Below, in pieces: positions 37,601-45,400 of a stretch of 64,000 nucleotides of DNA. Position numbers and translations under genes: made by a program. This DNA comes from Triops longicaudatus (taxonomy: Eukaryota > Arthropoda > Branchiopoda > Notostraca > Triopsidae). Below the pieces are notes generated by a model that made no database searches, had not been told where the DNA came from, and saw nothing but the letters and a program-made list of their open reading frames with translations. Location: NCBI GenBank assembly GCA_022885665.1, contig JAGQDJ010000060.1, positions 186,001-250,000 of the forward strand, read 5' to 3'. How positions within the stretch are numbered: position 1 is the stretch's first letter; each line of letters opens with the position of its first letter.

Positions 37601-38340
37601 GGTCGCATCGTATTTTTTCAAGTAGTCTAACCCACCTTTCTCTTAAATCCGGGTCTCGTTTACACATGGGTCTCTTACATCCGGGTCCTACGAACAACGC
37701 CGTTGCCAGGTGTAGTTGAACCGAGACGTAAGAATCGTAAAAGATAAGGAGGCGCTATCTTACAACCGGGTTTGTCTTGCATCCTGAATCCCTTAGGTTG
37801 TGAGCACACAAAAGAGTGCTCACGTAGTGTTGCTGCTGAATGTAAGAATATCAGAAGAAAGCGGAAGCATCTTTTACATAAATGTTCATTCTGTAATTGA
37901 GTCTCATTCTGGAATTGAATATCTTATATCCGCGTCGAATCAGCAACTCCAGTTTAGGCAGCGAGGAATGGTATATCTGTGTGTTTGGTCTCTACCGTTG
38001 CATGGTGGATTTTTTTCCTCATGAAGTCCGCTTAAGTGTATAGGCTTGCGTACGGAACTATCCTATCTAGTTATACGAATTTCCTTTTCAGACGGTAGCT
38101 AGTTACGCGTATTCTACAAGCATAAAATTAATAATAATAATAATAATAACAAGAGAAATATAACTGTGCTGTCAGTTATCGACAAGTAACCTTCTGCTTT
38201 GACGAGCTTTTTATAAGCCACATTGTCTCATATTTCTTTTCCGCTTCTTCTTTCATTCTTAGGTGAACGACGTGATAACCGAAGCGATGAACCGGGACAA
38301 CTTGGCGCTGCTATACGAAGGCTGGACTCCATGGGTGTGA
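3608..38340 (+). CDS. SMG1: Serine/threonine-protein kinase SMG1 (NMD kinase, PIKK family)
   Basis: SMG1 phosphorylates UPF1 in nonsense-mediated mRNA decay. Coding exons: 3608-3844, 4140-4514, 4929-5104, 5167-5296, 5379-5504, 5985-6253, 9590-10179, 10348-10643, 11550-11762, 11830-12071, 12337-12530, 12708-12850, 12911-13072, 13450-13610, 13835-14224, 14608-15299, 15484-15752, 16096-16281, 16805-17111, 17714-18181, 18366-18586, 18709-18803, 19062-19330, 19631-19796, 20373-20526, 21019-21265, 21734-21866, 22191-22608, 23250-23688, 24016-24161, 24231-24416, 24905-25111, 32718-32991, 33079-33306, 33674-33831, 33914-34078, 34203-34362, 35884-36044, 36118-36301, 36389-36493, 36558-36664, 38263-38340. 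The sum is 9927 nt, 3308 residues (human 3661). An in-frame TAA directly precedes the ATG. Order: acidic/basic disordered N terminus, HEAT-type helical solenoid, FAT region (RTFFRTNQNTCKEW), kinase, long helical C-terminal insertion, FATC (ending LLYEGWTPWV). Several acceptors are purine-rich, so single borders may shift. Confidence 0.95.
5521..5556 (+). repeat. Poly(T) tract, 36 bases
   Basis: Uninterrupted T36 in an SMG1 intron, 17 bases after the donor of the fifth coding exon. A second T26 run is at 62765-62790. Both are likely length-polymorphic. Confidence 0.9.
6604..8373 (-). CDS. BED zinc-finger hAT-family transposase-like protein
   Basis: Single uninterrupted frame of 589 codons from ATG 8373 (the frame stays open to 8448, adding 25 residues unlike the family). 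Order: BED finger near residues 10-55 (CKLC...HMKKQH), a helical region, RNase H-like core with VNDHASN (second catalytic Asp), HCFAHDLQLALN, PRWSSIRSVL, VLDPRYK, and the C-terminal hAT dimerisation region (FPKLGMLARKYLALSATPVEQ...MLTFLK). The first catalytic motif, usually T-D-x-W-T, reads INLGT, so the Asp is Asn and the Trp is Gly; the usual S-x-E-R-x-F reads VEQVC. It lies antisense in a 3.3-kb SMG1 intron, with an AATAAA signal (6594-6599, read on minus) directly after the stop. No flanking terminal repeats were found. It is either a domesticated gene or a young inactive copy. Confidence 0.85.
   Translation of the reverse strand: MQSTTAIYEYFHVPNPIPERNFRAKCKLCRKSYSTSRMVTSNLVRHMKKQHPSVYVKRNLTSSQVELRTLPPLPAFAQPSTYPSEHPQQLKFEENVIQLLSTGLLHPDTIHLREFEALVNGLDSNIICPPRQHISDVLLPNAVNNVRSNILSVLNTTKDICLIINLGTVRRNLQSFIGISATCITNWTKQTFLLSCSYFEGRHTPLNLLHAYSQTVELYSIAAKVAFVVNDHASNIAKAINLHKFCELPTEDDNLSPIFGDGCGKLPQFPHHVHCFAHDLQLALNDGFKAADISIQRLLKKTTALIEKISQSAFRDQILRDEDFQANKPRWSSIRSVLNAPSVLFTQSCSEPILCKAERKLLTNLVDIFEPIEDVVDKITVNKEPNSNIVILTVLVLERHLATFMQQKSLPTAISTIVSVLQESIECKLKKYAEDNDFIAAVVLDPRYKTSWSVDPAAPREALFNIVHSFEEKLREHGFKLEELRFDQPKKTKIDFSSLVIKKETISLSTVQELERYLEEPLEGQDSDILTYWKNAELRFPKLGMLARKYLALSATPVEQVCGSGIEFSSMSSDNRVFEMLTFLKCNKK
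8580..9485. repeat. Array of AAGTC / GACTT motifs beside the hAT gene
   Basis: At least twelve copies of AAGTC or its complement lie upstream of the hAT gene, many within AAGTCAATT or TTGAATTGACTT contexts: 8580, 8610, 8620, 8700, 8725, 8797, 8831, 9264, 9282, 9387, 9392, 9455 and 9473 (approximate). The inverted pair CAAGTCGATTGACTTG is at 8609-8624. Looser related patches are at 10205-10330 and 31630-31930. Such subterminal motif clusters are typical binding arrays of hAT transposases; that role here is inference. Confidence 0.5.
10927..10975 (+). mobile_element. hAT-like terminal sequence (decayed MITE end)
   Basis: CAGCGGTTTTCAAACTTTTC at about 10930 fits the CAGNGGTTYTCAAACTTTT terminus common to many hAT non-autonomous elements. 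The matching far end was not found, so this is a fragment inside an SMG1 intron. Confidence 0.45.
11150..11420. repeat. GC-richer intronic patch with a duplicated ~45-bp segment
   Basis: Two imperfect copies of a segment built on GGTTTTCGAAC...TTTCTCGCTTCT occur at about 11158-11190 and 11296-11335, 135 bp apart, in a GC-richer island in the SMG1 intron before exon 9. No frame continues through both copies and no family is recognised. Probably a decayed repeat. Confidence 0.35.
17210..17363. mobile_element. Small MITE-like element with pogo/mariner-style ends
   Basis: The left end CAGCAGAATCTCG (17210) is mirrored by AATAAAATCTCG read on the minus strand from 17363, with further matching TATAA/TTATT sequence. 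TA precedes the left end. A 154-bp, non-coding, imperfect inverted-repeat element in an SMG1 intron. Confidence 0.45.
18709..21265 (+). other. SMG1: SMG1 PI3K/PI4K-type kinase domain exons
   Basis: Five exons encode the catalytic domain. Seen: TKTKPKKLVF in the N lobe, ATP-contacting Lys about residue 1987 in YLFKGLEDLHLDERVMQFL, the catalytic loop GLGDRHLDNVLID (Asp 2163, His 2165, Asp 2167, Asn 2168) and the Mg-binding motif HIDYN (Asp 2182), followed by the activation segment FEKGAKLRIPERVP. All residues expected of an active PIKK are present, and LIQWVDGTTPL precedes a family-specific variable loop. I infer an active kinase. Confidence 0.93.
22838..22857 (+). repeat. T-tract followed by G-tract
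   Basis: About ten T followed by ten G in an SMG1 intron. A low-complexity junction; possible sequencing or assembly difficulty. Confidence 0.7.
25554..25613 (+). repeat. (ATT)n microsatellite
   Basis: About twenty ATT units with one interruption (ATTACTATT) in the 7.6-kb SMG1 intron. Similar shorter ATT/AAT tracts lie at 13735-13795, 19420-19460, 20768-20808, 32655-32716 and 38127-38150. Confidence 0.95.
26709..27008. mobile_element. pogo/Tigger-like MITE, 300 bp
   Basis: Left end CAGTAGACTCCCTCATATCC and right end GCGGATAACAGGGAGTCTAC are imperfect terminal inverted repeats of the pogo/Tigger type. A TA dinucleotide flanks each side (26707-26708 and 27009-27010), the target duplication expected for Tc1/mariner/pogo. 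No coding capacity is left. It sits in the large SMG1 intron that also holds the LRR gene. Confidence 0.75.
28586..30625 (-). CDS. Leucine-rich-repeat protein nested in an SMG1 intron
   Basis: Three exons on the minus strand: 30625-30302, 29706-29278 and 28897-28586, all phase 0, GT-AG; 354 residues. The start (MQSQKTLAIF) lies 23 nt after a predicted initiator. The middle exon carries LRR-like segments (LTQLRTASLHYLADDNLLAVL, LRILDVMGSHAVTDLGLRRL). The N-terminal part (LKYLVQLL...LPLSLRQDLLNLALHEGRI) resembles the box plus linker of cullin-RING substrate receptors of F-box/VHL-box LRR type, but I cannot place it in a named family. The C-terminal exon is basic then Ser/Pro-rich and ends with another LRR-like turn (TLRLVRITGTQVTQPGLSDL). 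The third-exon acceptor was chosen because the alternative 7 bases further on breaks the frame. It lies antisense, fully inside SMG1. Confidence 0.75.
30645..30679 (-). promoter_or_regulatory. TATA box plus initiator of the nested LRR gene
   Basis: Read on the minus strand, TATATAAA (30679-30672) stands 31 nt before the A of TCAGTT (30650-30645; +1 at 30648). TCAGTY is the arthropod initiator, and the spacing is the canonical TATA-to-Inr distance. The ATG follows 23 nt later. Confidence 0.65.
32133..32163. repeat. Imperfect palindrome in SMG1 intron
   Basis: CGTGGTAATAG and CTATTGCCACG form a hairpin with one mismatch. A related sequence (CCTATTGCCACG) occurs about 110 bp upstream near 32037, and further CGCG/ATAGC pieces lie up to 32400. 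Probably a decayed foldback or MITE family. Confidence 0.4.
32655..32716 (+). repeat. ATT-type microsatellite abutting a splice acceptor
   Basis: An interrupted ATT tract fills the position normally held by the polypyrimidine tract before the SMG1 exon at 32718; only GAAAAG separates them. Confidence 0.8.
34410..34491 (+). tRNA. tRNA-Ser(GCU), copy 1
   Basis: An 82-nt class II tRNA. Acceptor stem GACGAGG/CCTCGTC with discriminator G, A box TGGCCGAGTGG, anticodon stem TTGGA/TCCAA with loop CTGCTAA (anticodon GCT at 34443-34445), a long variable arm, and B box GGTTCGAATCC. A T-run follows directly (Pol III terminator). No CCA is encoded. It lies in an SMG1 intron, same strand as SMG1. T-stem closing pair A-T. 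Confidence 0.96.
34760..34950. mobile_element. Decayed inverted-repeat element (TTATAACGAA ends)
   Basis: Repeated TTATAACGAA words at about 34770-34795 are mirrored by TTCGTTATAACGAA at about 34928-34941, with AGCGAGATTCTATTG between. The style is that of pogo/Tigger-type MITEs, strongly degraded, between tRNA copies 1 and 2. Confidence 0.35.
35339..35420 (+). tRNA. tRNA-Ser(GCU), copy 2
   Basis: Identical to copy 1 over all 82 nt, in the same SMG1 intron, 0.85 kb downstream. Only four consecutive T follow (35426-35429), a shorter Pol III terminator than that of copy 1. Confidence 0.96.
36752..36833 (+). tRNA. tRNA-Ser(GCU), copy 3
   Basis: Same tRNA as copies 1 and 2 except A to G at the first base of the T stem (CACGCGTGGG instead of CACGCATGGG), which turns the closing A-T into a G-T wobble. 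In the last SMG1 intron, 88 bp after an exon. A T5 run begins 4 bp past the end. Confidence 0.96.
36960..37041 (+). tRNA. tRNA-Ser(GCU), copy 4
   Basis: Identical to copy 3 and only 126 bp away from it, so these two look like a local duplication. Only a short T3 follows immediately, with longer T runs from 37058, so termination may be less sharp. Confidence 0.95.
37150..37930. repeat. Degenerate array of TCTCTTACATCCGGGT-like units
   Basis: Variants of CTCTTACATCCGGGTC (complement GACCCGGATGTAAGAGA) recur irregularly: near 37156, 37265, 37290, 37410, 37430, 37550, 37641, 37670, 37760 and 37905. Spacing is uneven (about 20-130 bp). It fills most of the last SMG1 intron after the tRNAs. The same family occurs reversed at 40190-40580. 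Unit origin unknown. Confidence 0.55.
38263..38340 (+). other. SMG1: SMG1 last coding exon (FATC C terminus)
   Basis: A 78-nt exon behind a strong acceptor (pyrimidine tract, TTAG) encodes VNDVITEAMNRDNLALLYEG plus TPWV and a TGA stop. This is the FATC motif, with the invariant Trp and the terminal aromatic/valine typical of SMG1 and other PIKKs. It is 1.6 kb from the previous exon, and two tRNA-Ser genes sit in that last intron. Confidence 0.93.
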
Positions 38341-38678
38341 AGGGCCCTCACCAAAAACGAAGCGTTCCAATTCACGAACGTTGGAGTTTTTTCAAGCTTG
38401 GAGGGTTCATTCCATTAGAAAACCCTTTTGCGGGTTTTTCCAATAATGAATCTTCCCCCCAAAACACCAGCAAACGAGAGAAACAAGCTCCACCCACCTT
38501 TCTGCAGTACGAGCAGGAAGGTTGTATGTGCGTGTGGTCAGCGATTGTTCTCTTTAGCAACCAAAAAATATGTGTTCATGCTTCCCATAAGGTTAATTGC
38601 TACGACAAGAAAAAAGGGGTACACATAGACGAGAAGAATAGGAACCAAAGAGAACCTCAAAAGCAATAGAAGAAGCAA

Positions 38679-38696
38679 GGGGAGGGAGGGGGTGGG
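38679..38696 (+). other. G-quadruplex-type G runs
   Basis: GGGGAGGGAGGGGGTGGG: four runs of at least three G with one-base loops, about 340 bp after the SMG1 stop, probably in its 3' UTR. Structure is predicted only. Confidence 0.6.
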
Positions 38697-38902
38697 TTGG
38701 CAATCGTTAAACGCAAATCGTTAAGCAAGAAGTGAAGGCAAAGCAACAGTTATTGTTTGTCTTCGATGGTCTTTAAGACTCCAGGTTTAATTAGGGAACG
38801 TATTTTCACCCCTTTCCTGTGGGAATTGCTTACATATACATAAAAACCTCTCTATTCCCCGTAGCCTAACCTAAGAGAACACCTCCAAAGGGGCGGGGCC
38901 TG

Positions 38903-38973
38903 GCGTTGTCTTCCGTTCCATTTACTGAATATTGAGTTTCTGTGGATGAATAGAACTAACTGGAAGACAACGC
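38903..38973. repeat. Perfect 12-bp inverted repeat
   Basis: GCGTTGTCTTCC (38903-38914) and GGAAGACAACGC (38962-38973) with a 47-bp loop whose edges also match loosely (GTTCCATTTACTGAAT and its mirror). GGGGCGGGG (38890-38898) lies just upstream. Could be a small foldback element or a regulatory hairpin upstream of the CUB gene. Confidence 0.6.
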
Positions 38974-39468
38974 AATTCAAAGGGGGTTATTGCGAAAAAA
39001 TATAAAAAATTTTGTTTAATTTTATTTTCATAATTCTGTGCTTGCAAAATATCTTAAGAGCATTTTTGGGCAGAATTATGTGAAAAAGTTTTTTTTTTCC
39101 TTTCTTTGGCTTTGTTTATTTTTCGAGCGTAGTACTGAATTTTCTGGATGGAAATTTCGAAAAGTGTATTAGGAGGGCGGGGCCGATGTGAAACCAATTT
39201 TGGTGCCAATGAAAAAGGGCAGTGGGGGGTTAGCGACTCTTTTAGTTGTTTTTGTTTATAGTTTTTTTTTGTCCCGCTTGTCGATTTTGAACCCACTTCT
39301 ATTCTTTGTAATGTAAGCTTTGATGGGCTTTACGCATTACACGGCAAAATCAATGGAAACTGACTTGTGCGCTTGCGTCAGGGAGGCTGAAAATCTTGCA
39401 CCCCGAAGAGAGAGCTTTGACTCTTTCGAAAAGAGTGGGGTTGAGATGCTACCCATCTTTTGTGGAAA

Positions 39469-42400
39469 ATGATCATGGACAGATTGTGGGGGTTAATGTT
39501 GATTTTCACGATTGTGAGTGCTAATCGATCAGGATCGAAAGGTAAATTAAAAGTTTCGTAATTTGAGTTGGCTAACGTGAAGTGTATTAGTTGGTGAAAA
39601 AAAAAGGCCAGCGAGAAAAAATAAAAAGAAGGAAAGAAACAAGGCGGCTATTTTTTTGGGTTTTATTAGGACGGTTAGCGCCGGTGGATTTTCCGTGCAA
39701 TCGGAGTATCGATGTCGGAGAAGATTTAACGAGTCCATTTAATGTAGCAGCGTTACAAGGCAAACCATGGACTTGTTGGTACCAACTCAAGCCTGTCAAT
39801 ATCAACGCCAAAGACGTTGTCGTCGTTGTGAGATTTAAGCGTTTCAAATGGGGAGAACTCGTGAATGCGACAACATGCGGCGGGGCGTATTTACAAGTCG
39901 GTTCAAATTTCTGTCCTCCTTTGGTGGTGAATGGTGTTGCAATGCTGTTAGACTTACAGTACTGTACGCAACAATGAAAAGGGGAGATCCCAGGATCTGG
40001 CTTTTTTTTGCGAAGCAACGCTGAATAGCTTTGTAGAATGTCATTGTTGGGTATGGTACGTGCAATACTGTGTTGTGTAGTACCGAAGGTTTTGAGACAT
40101 GACACGCGACTCTTTGATAGTCGTGAAAAGTCGCAGTTGTAGCATTCGTTTCATTGTGACGTACTGTAGGGTACGTGTACATTGTGGAAATTGAGGCCAG
40201 TATTATGCAGAAAGGTTTAAGGTATACGAGTATGCACTTTGGATTGGGTACGTTAAAGGATATAGATCGAATGGTAGTAAAAGTCGAACCCCGGTGTAAA
40301 AGACAAGAATCTGACATGGGCACATGTACGTTCTTAAATTTAAGGCTCATTCTATGGAGAAAGAATATAAGAGTCCACTGGCATGCACTGAACATTGCAT
40401 ACATTGAACGCACTTCGAATAGTAATAAAAAATCGAACCCGAATGTAAGAGACAAGGTGCTTACATGGGGCTGTAAGCATTTTCTTACAAGGTTTCGCCT
40501 CCAGGCTTTACTTACAGTTGAGTGCCTATAATGAAACAGGAAATATGGTAAATTTTTTAATTTTTTACATCCGGGTTGCTGTTGTGTCACATTTGTAAAA
40601 GTATATGCGTAACCGATTCTAAAGTATTTTGAAAAATATCTCTGAAATTTCAAGAGCCTTAAACGCAGATAATTGCTTCATGTAGAGGTGAAGCTAATGA
40701 GAGCGCAGTTAAATTCCGTTTAAAAGTCTGCAACGGTATGCTTGTACTTTAAGTACAGTTGATTTGGTTCAGATTACAACACATAGTTGCCAAGTCAGCA
40801 TAGTAACCAATGGCTACTGTAAGATAACATAGTAAGGTAAAAGATCCCAAAAATTGTCCAATAAACTGGCTTCTTCTTCAGCGTCGTAAGTGGAGAATCT
40901 TGTAAGTCGCAGCACATGGAATTGTTATTACTAGAGAGCGAGGGGTTGGCTCGGTAATGGAGGAAGGGTCGTGTGCAAAGCAAAAGACTCGTACTCACAA
41001 AAGGCTAGTATTCACAAAAGGAAAGTTAATGGACCCACTGGAAATTGGGGTCTTGGCTGTTTGTACACTGACGTCTTAATCGTGGCTAGTGAAGCGAAAC
41101 AAATCCAGCAAACGACCCCTTTTCGTGCGCTAATGGAAACACGGCCTTATTGTAGTATTCATTCTGGCGGTATAAGTCTCATACATGCAGTGCATAATTT
41201 GCCATGCACCTAAAATATATTGTATTTTTTTTTTTTTCACTAGAAAGCTACACTTTAGTCAGATGCTCACACTGGTCTCCTTTAAATAAAATTTAAAAAA
41301 CGACATGTTGCCTCTCTGAAACACTTTCCTGTCAGGGTTTACATTTAAAACTCAAATTTGATTTTGCTTTTTTTTATACAGAAGTAATTCCTTTAATGAT
41401 TGTAGTGTTTCTTTATTACGTTTAATATCGTACAAGAATCTTTGCTTCATAACATCATAACTGCTTGGTCGCATTCTTCTTTCACTTTGGTGGTATTTCA
41501 AAAGATCTTCGATGGTGATTTGACCCCAGATGCGGGTAAGTTCTGCGGGGAAATCGAACGCAGTCGTTCGTACATGTCCGAGACGCCACATTTGCGTTTA
41601 TTGTTCCATACCGACAATCTGACGAGTCAAACCTATTTCGCTCTCGATACTCGCGAAGAACAGCAATTCCGCTTACACCCTCGCTATGGCCAACATCCAG
41701 CGCTGTACCCTAATCGAAGGTTAGTGTTACTTTCATTGTTACCAACGCCACCGTAATTTGAATCATAACATCAACCCTTTAAAGGGGTGAACCTATGGGA
41801 GCGACTGGCTGCGACCGCGTTTTCACCGACTGTCGCTTGCAAACGTGTTACGTCCAATCTCCAGCGTACCCTGGCGTTTATCCCCGCAATTTGAAGTGCC
41901 GGTACCACATCAGTACGCGTCAACCTTACATAAAGGTAATGACTGTAACATAGTCTTGCTCTAATGAATTCATTTGCTTTAGCGTTGTGTTACTTGTTCC
42001 TTCCATTGCAGTTGTTTACCGAAAATGAGGAATTTAGCGTTGATGGACAAAGGTGTGAAAACTTACTGATGTGCTCCTTACGCTCGGTGGGCGCCCAAGA
42101 ATGTCCTTATGATTATATCCGGTAATACCAGGGTGAAATTCTTTAAAAGACTTTTTAAGATTTTCTGAGATTTAATATTCCAATAAAAAATCAACGTATT
42201 TCTAAAAATTATTTCTTAAAATGTAAAATATGTTTATTAAAAAAATCATTCCTTTTAATTATAAATGTGTAAAGAAAAATGCAATTAAGATATGTCTAGA
42301 GAAATTCAAGTTTTTTTAAAAAAAGATAAAATAATTTTATAGTTCAAAACGTGTTAGTAAAAAATCAATATTTGAACATTATTTTTAAACACAATCAATA

Positions 42401-45400
42401 CTTTAACGAAAACGTTCCAAAAAACTCGATCTTTAGAAAAATGTCGTAATTCTTCAAAAAGTCGCACTTTATAAAAAATTCATCGTTGTCTATAAAAAAA
42501 ACTTTATGACTATTAAATATTTGATTTCCCTGTTTGCCGTCCATTTTTACGGGTAAATCAAGCGTTTACGATGGTTCGACGGATGCAGCGCCAGTGATCG
42601 GCACTTTTTGTGGCGTGGGCCGCTTCCCGTACTCCATAATTGGTACCGGCAGCGAACTGTTAGTCGAATTCGTTTCCTCAGCCGCTGGTAAGTTGCACAG
42701 AATCGACATTTCGTTAAAGAGAAGAATAAACAAGGGCAAATTGAATTGTCTTTTAACTTTGTTTTCTTAGTTGATAATTTACGTGGTAAGTTTGTTAATA
42801 TACTTGCTAATATGTTTACTTACTTGATAATTTCTATTTGTAGTATTCAGCATGTATTTTTGTTTTATTTACCTAATCTTACAAGTTCTGTTTTATTACT
42901 TGAATGGAGAGTATTTTAAGGTATTTAAAGTAGGGACAGGACATTTTGGACATTTTGCTGGACTTTCTTTTTACTTCACGTGCAGATGAGACATTTTAGT
43001 CCGTTACTTTACTCAGTAGATGAACTTGTGTCCTGACTATGAAGTGAGTACAGCACACTTAAAAAATACGAAAGGCAATATCAAACGGCCATGATAACTA
43101 AAGCCTCTTCCAAGTGTACAAAATGAAATGCCAGGTACACAAATTGGACATTTAACATTCGCATTGGACATTTAACATTCGCATTGGACATTTGCGACGA
43201 TTTTACTGTGTGTTTGCCACAAGAAAACTAGTCGATTGCCTTTTATTTAAAAAAATACATTGTGGACTTCAACTATCTTAACGAACTTACAGTTATAATT
43301 AAAATCAATACATTAAATTTGTAGCAAATCTTGAAGGGATTATTTTCTAGCTTACTGTCAATAAAATGGTATTCTACCTAATTATTGTATACATATATTG
43401 AGCGATAGAACGAAACAAACAGGACCCGTTTCTTATAAATAGTGCCACAGGTTCGGTTTTTATTCATTTTGTTAGATAGACTTTACTATTCTATTATTCG
43501 ACTAAACTTCTCCTTTGCGCATTTCACCATACTCACTAAGCGTTTGACTTTTTTTAAGCTCCGTAACGTTTGTAACTCATTAATTACGATCTGTGTTCGG
43601 TTTGTCCGACGTGTAAACTGTCCCATCCCTCCTATTTCTCATTTGTCCGCATTTAAGTTTTACTTTTCCATTTTTAAGTTGGATTTACTTTTTTATAAAC
43701 TTATTATTTTTATTGCAGTAACAATTTGTACATTCCACGTATTTATTCATTTATTTTTTCTTTAGGACCTTTACTCAATTCAGGCTTTCATTTCAACGTG
43801 GATAACTGGCCCGGTTCGATGTCTCCGGTGGGATTGGCTTCGAAAAGTGGCCGGTGTGATTACGTGTTATCGAGCGCCGCTTTGGAAGCAGCGGGGGATA
43901 AAGAAGGTCTCTTTTTATCCCCCGCTCATTGGTACCCTCCTGGGACAGTTTGCACGTACCTTATCCAAGGCAAAGAGGGTCAGCAAATCCGGATGTATTT
44001 CCCCAGTTTCCGCATCAGCAAACCCGTCGCGCCCATCCGGCCACCCACGCGAGATTGCAGTGAATCGCTGACCATTTATGACAGCAACGGTCCTGACGGT
44101 TACCATCTGATTAAGACATTTTGTGACACGTTCTCCCGCCCTTGGGAAAAGCATGACTTCGTCTCCACAGGCAATGCACTCTTTGTCAGATTCATAAGGT
44201 ATATTTTTTACTATTCTTTTATTTGTTTTTATTACTTAAGGATATTGGACACTTAAGGATATTGGTTTTCTCTATTGATGGTTACATGTCAATGTCTTCT
44301 AAATTAATTTTTTATGAAAAAAATCTGAATTTTTTACATTCATTAGATTATTTTTTCTTCTTTTAAATTTAATTTAGAAGAAATTAACATATAACCATCG
44401 CTAGAAACAGTAAATACCTCCAAATAACACTATCCCTAAATATATCCCTAAACTTTGTTTTACAAATAAAGTTATGTTTTTATTTTATTTTTTTGACTGA
44501 TTTTTTATTATTTTTCAAATTTTTATTATTTTATTTCTTATTTTACTGTCTTCATTTGATACAAAATGAACTATATTACACTAGCAAACTAGAAATTTAA
44601 AGCGTGTCCTAGACCGTCGTGGGTAAGAACACTAAGACCTCAAGTGCCGTTTCGCTTAAACACAAGTCTTCTGATAGCGTACTTAACTTTTACAGGAATT
44701 GTGCCAACTGGGGGAAAACGGAGCATTGCGTGCTTAAACCTGTATTTTTGTCCTCTCTTCACAGTTTAACGGGCAGTTACAGCGGCTCGGCGTTACATTT
44801 CTGGGCACATTACGATTTCCATAACGCCACTCACTGGGCCACGCCTATTCCCGACTCGGAATGCGACGAGAAGGTGCTCGCGACCAAGCGACTTAGTGGC
44901 GAATTAGGGGCTCCGTTGAACACACTACTCTACAAACGAGCGCCCAACATGCCTCCTTTGGTCTGTACCACCCGTTTGGTGTCGCACGTGCGGATTTACC
45001 GACGGATCCTCATAACAGGGCTACAACTCAACCTCAAAAGCCTGCCGAGTACAGCCAAAAGTACCAGCAACCCAATGTGTCGCGACAATGGCACGGATGT
45101 CCTCCATATTAGCGAAACCTCCCTTGACCCAACAATGCAAATGACCGTTTTGGGCGTTAATAGCTCGTTTAAAGGATTCTCGCTGTGTAAAGCGAACCAG
45201 GTAACCTACGGGCACTTGAAATTTGACTTTTTTAGTGCAAGATTTTTTAAACATCTTTTTTTTAAAAAAAAAATAAAGATCTCTATTAGATTTTAAAAAA
45301 ATTGGAGGGATTATTTTTAAAAAAGCGAGATATTTTATTTTCTGAAAAAGTTTTTAAACAAATATCTTTAAGCAAGACTTTTTAGGATTTTTTAAAAAGA

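Larger units (their letters stand above)
38341..39468. other. Gap between SMG1 and the CUB gene
   Basis: SMG1 3' untranslated sequence and the upstream region of the CUB gene. No clean AATAAA was found near the SMG1 stop. Contains a G-quadruplex-type run (38679-38696) and a 12-bp inverted repeat (38903-38973). A 148-codon frame overlapping the SMG1 end is only a shadow of that exon and its UTR. Confidence 0.5.

Noticed and set aside
38223..38669. 148-codon plus frame over the SMG1 end
   Set aside because: It is the wrong frame of the last SMG1 exon running into 3' UTR; the FATC frame ends at 38340.
39844..40653. 269-codon minus-strand frame
   Set aside because: It overlaps the antisense of a CUB-gene exon and is made mostly of the degenerate GTAAGAGAC-type repeats, which by chance avoid stops. 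No domain or codon signature.
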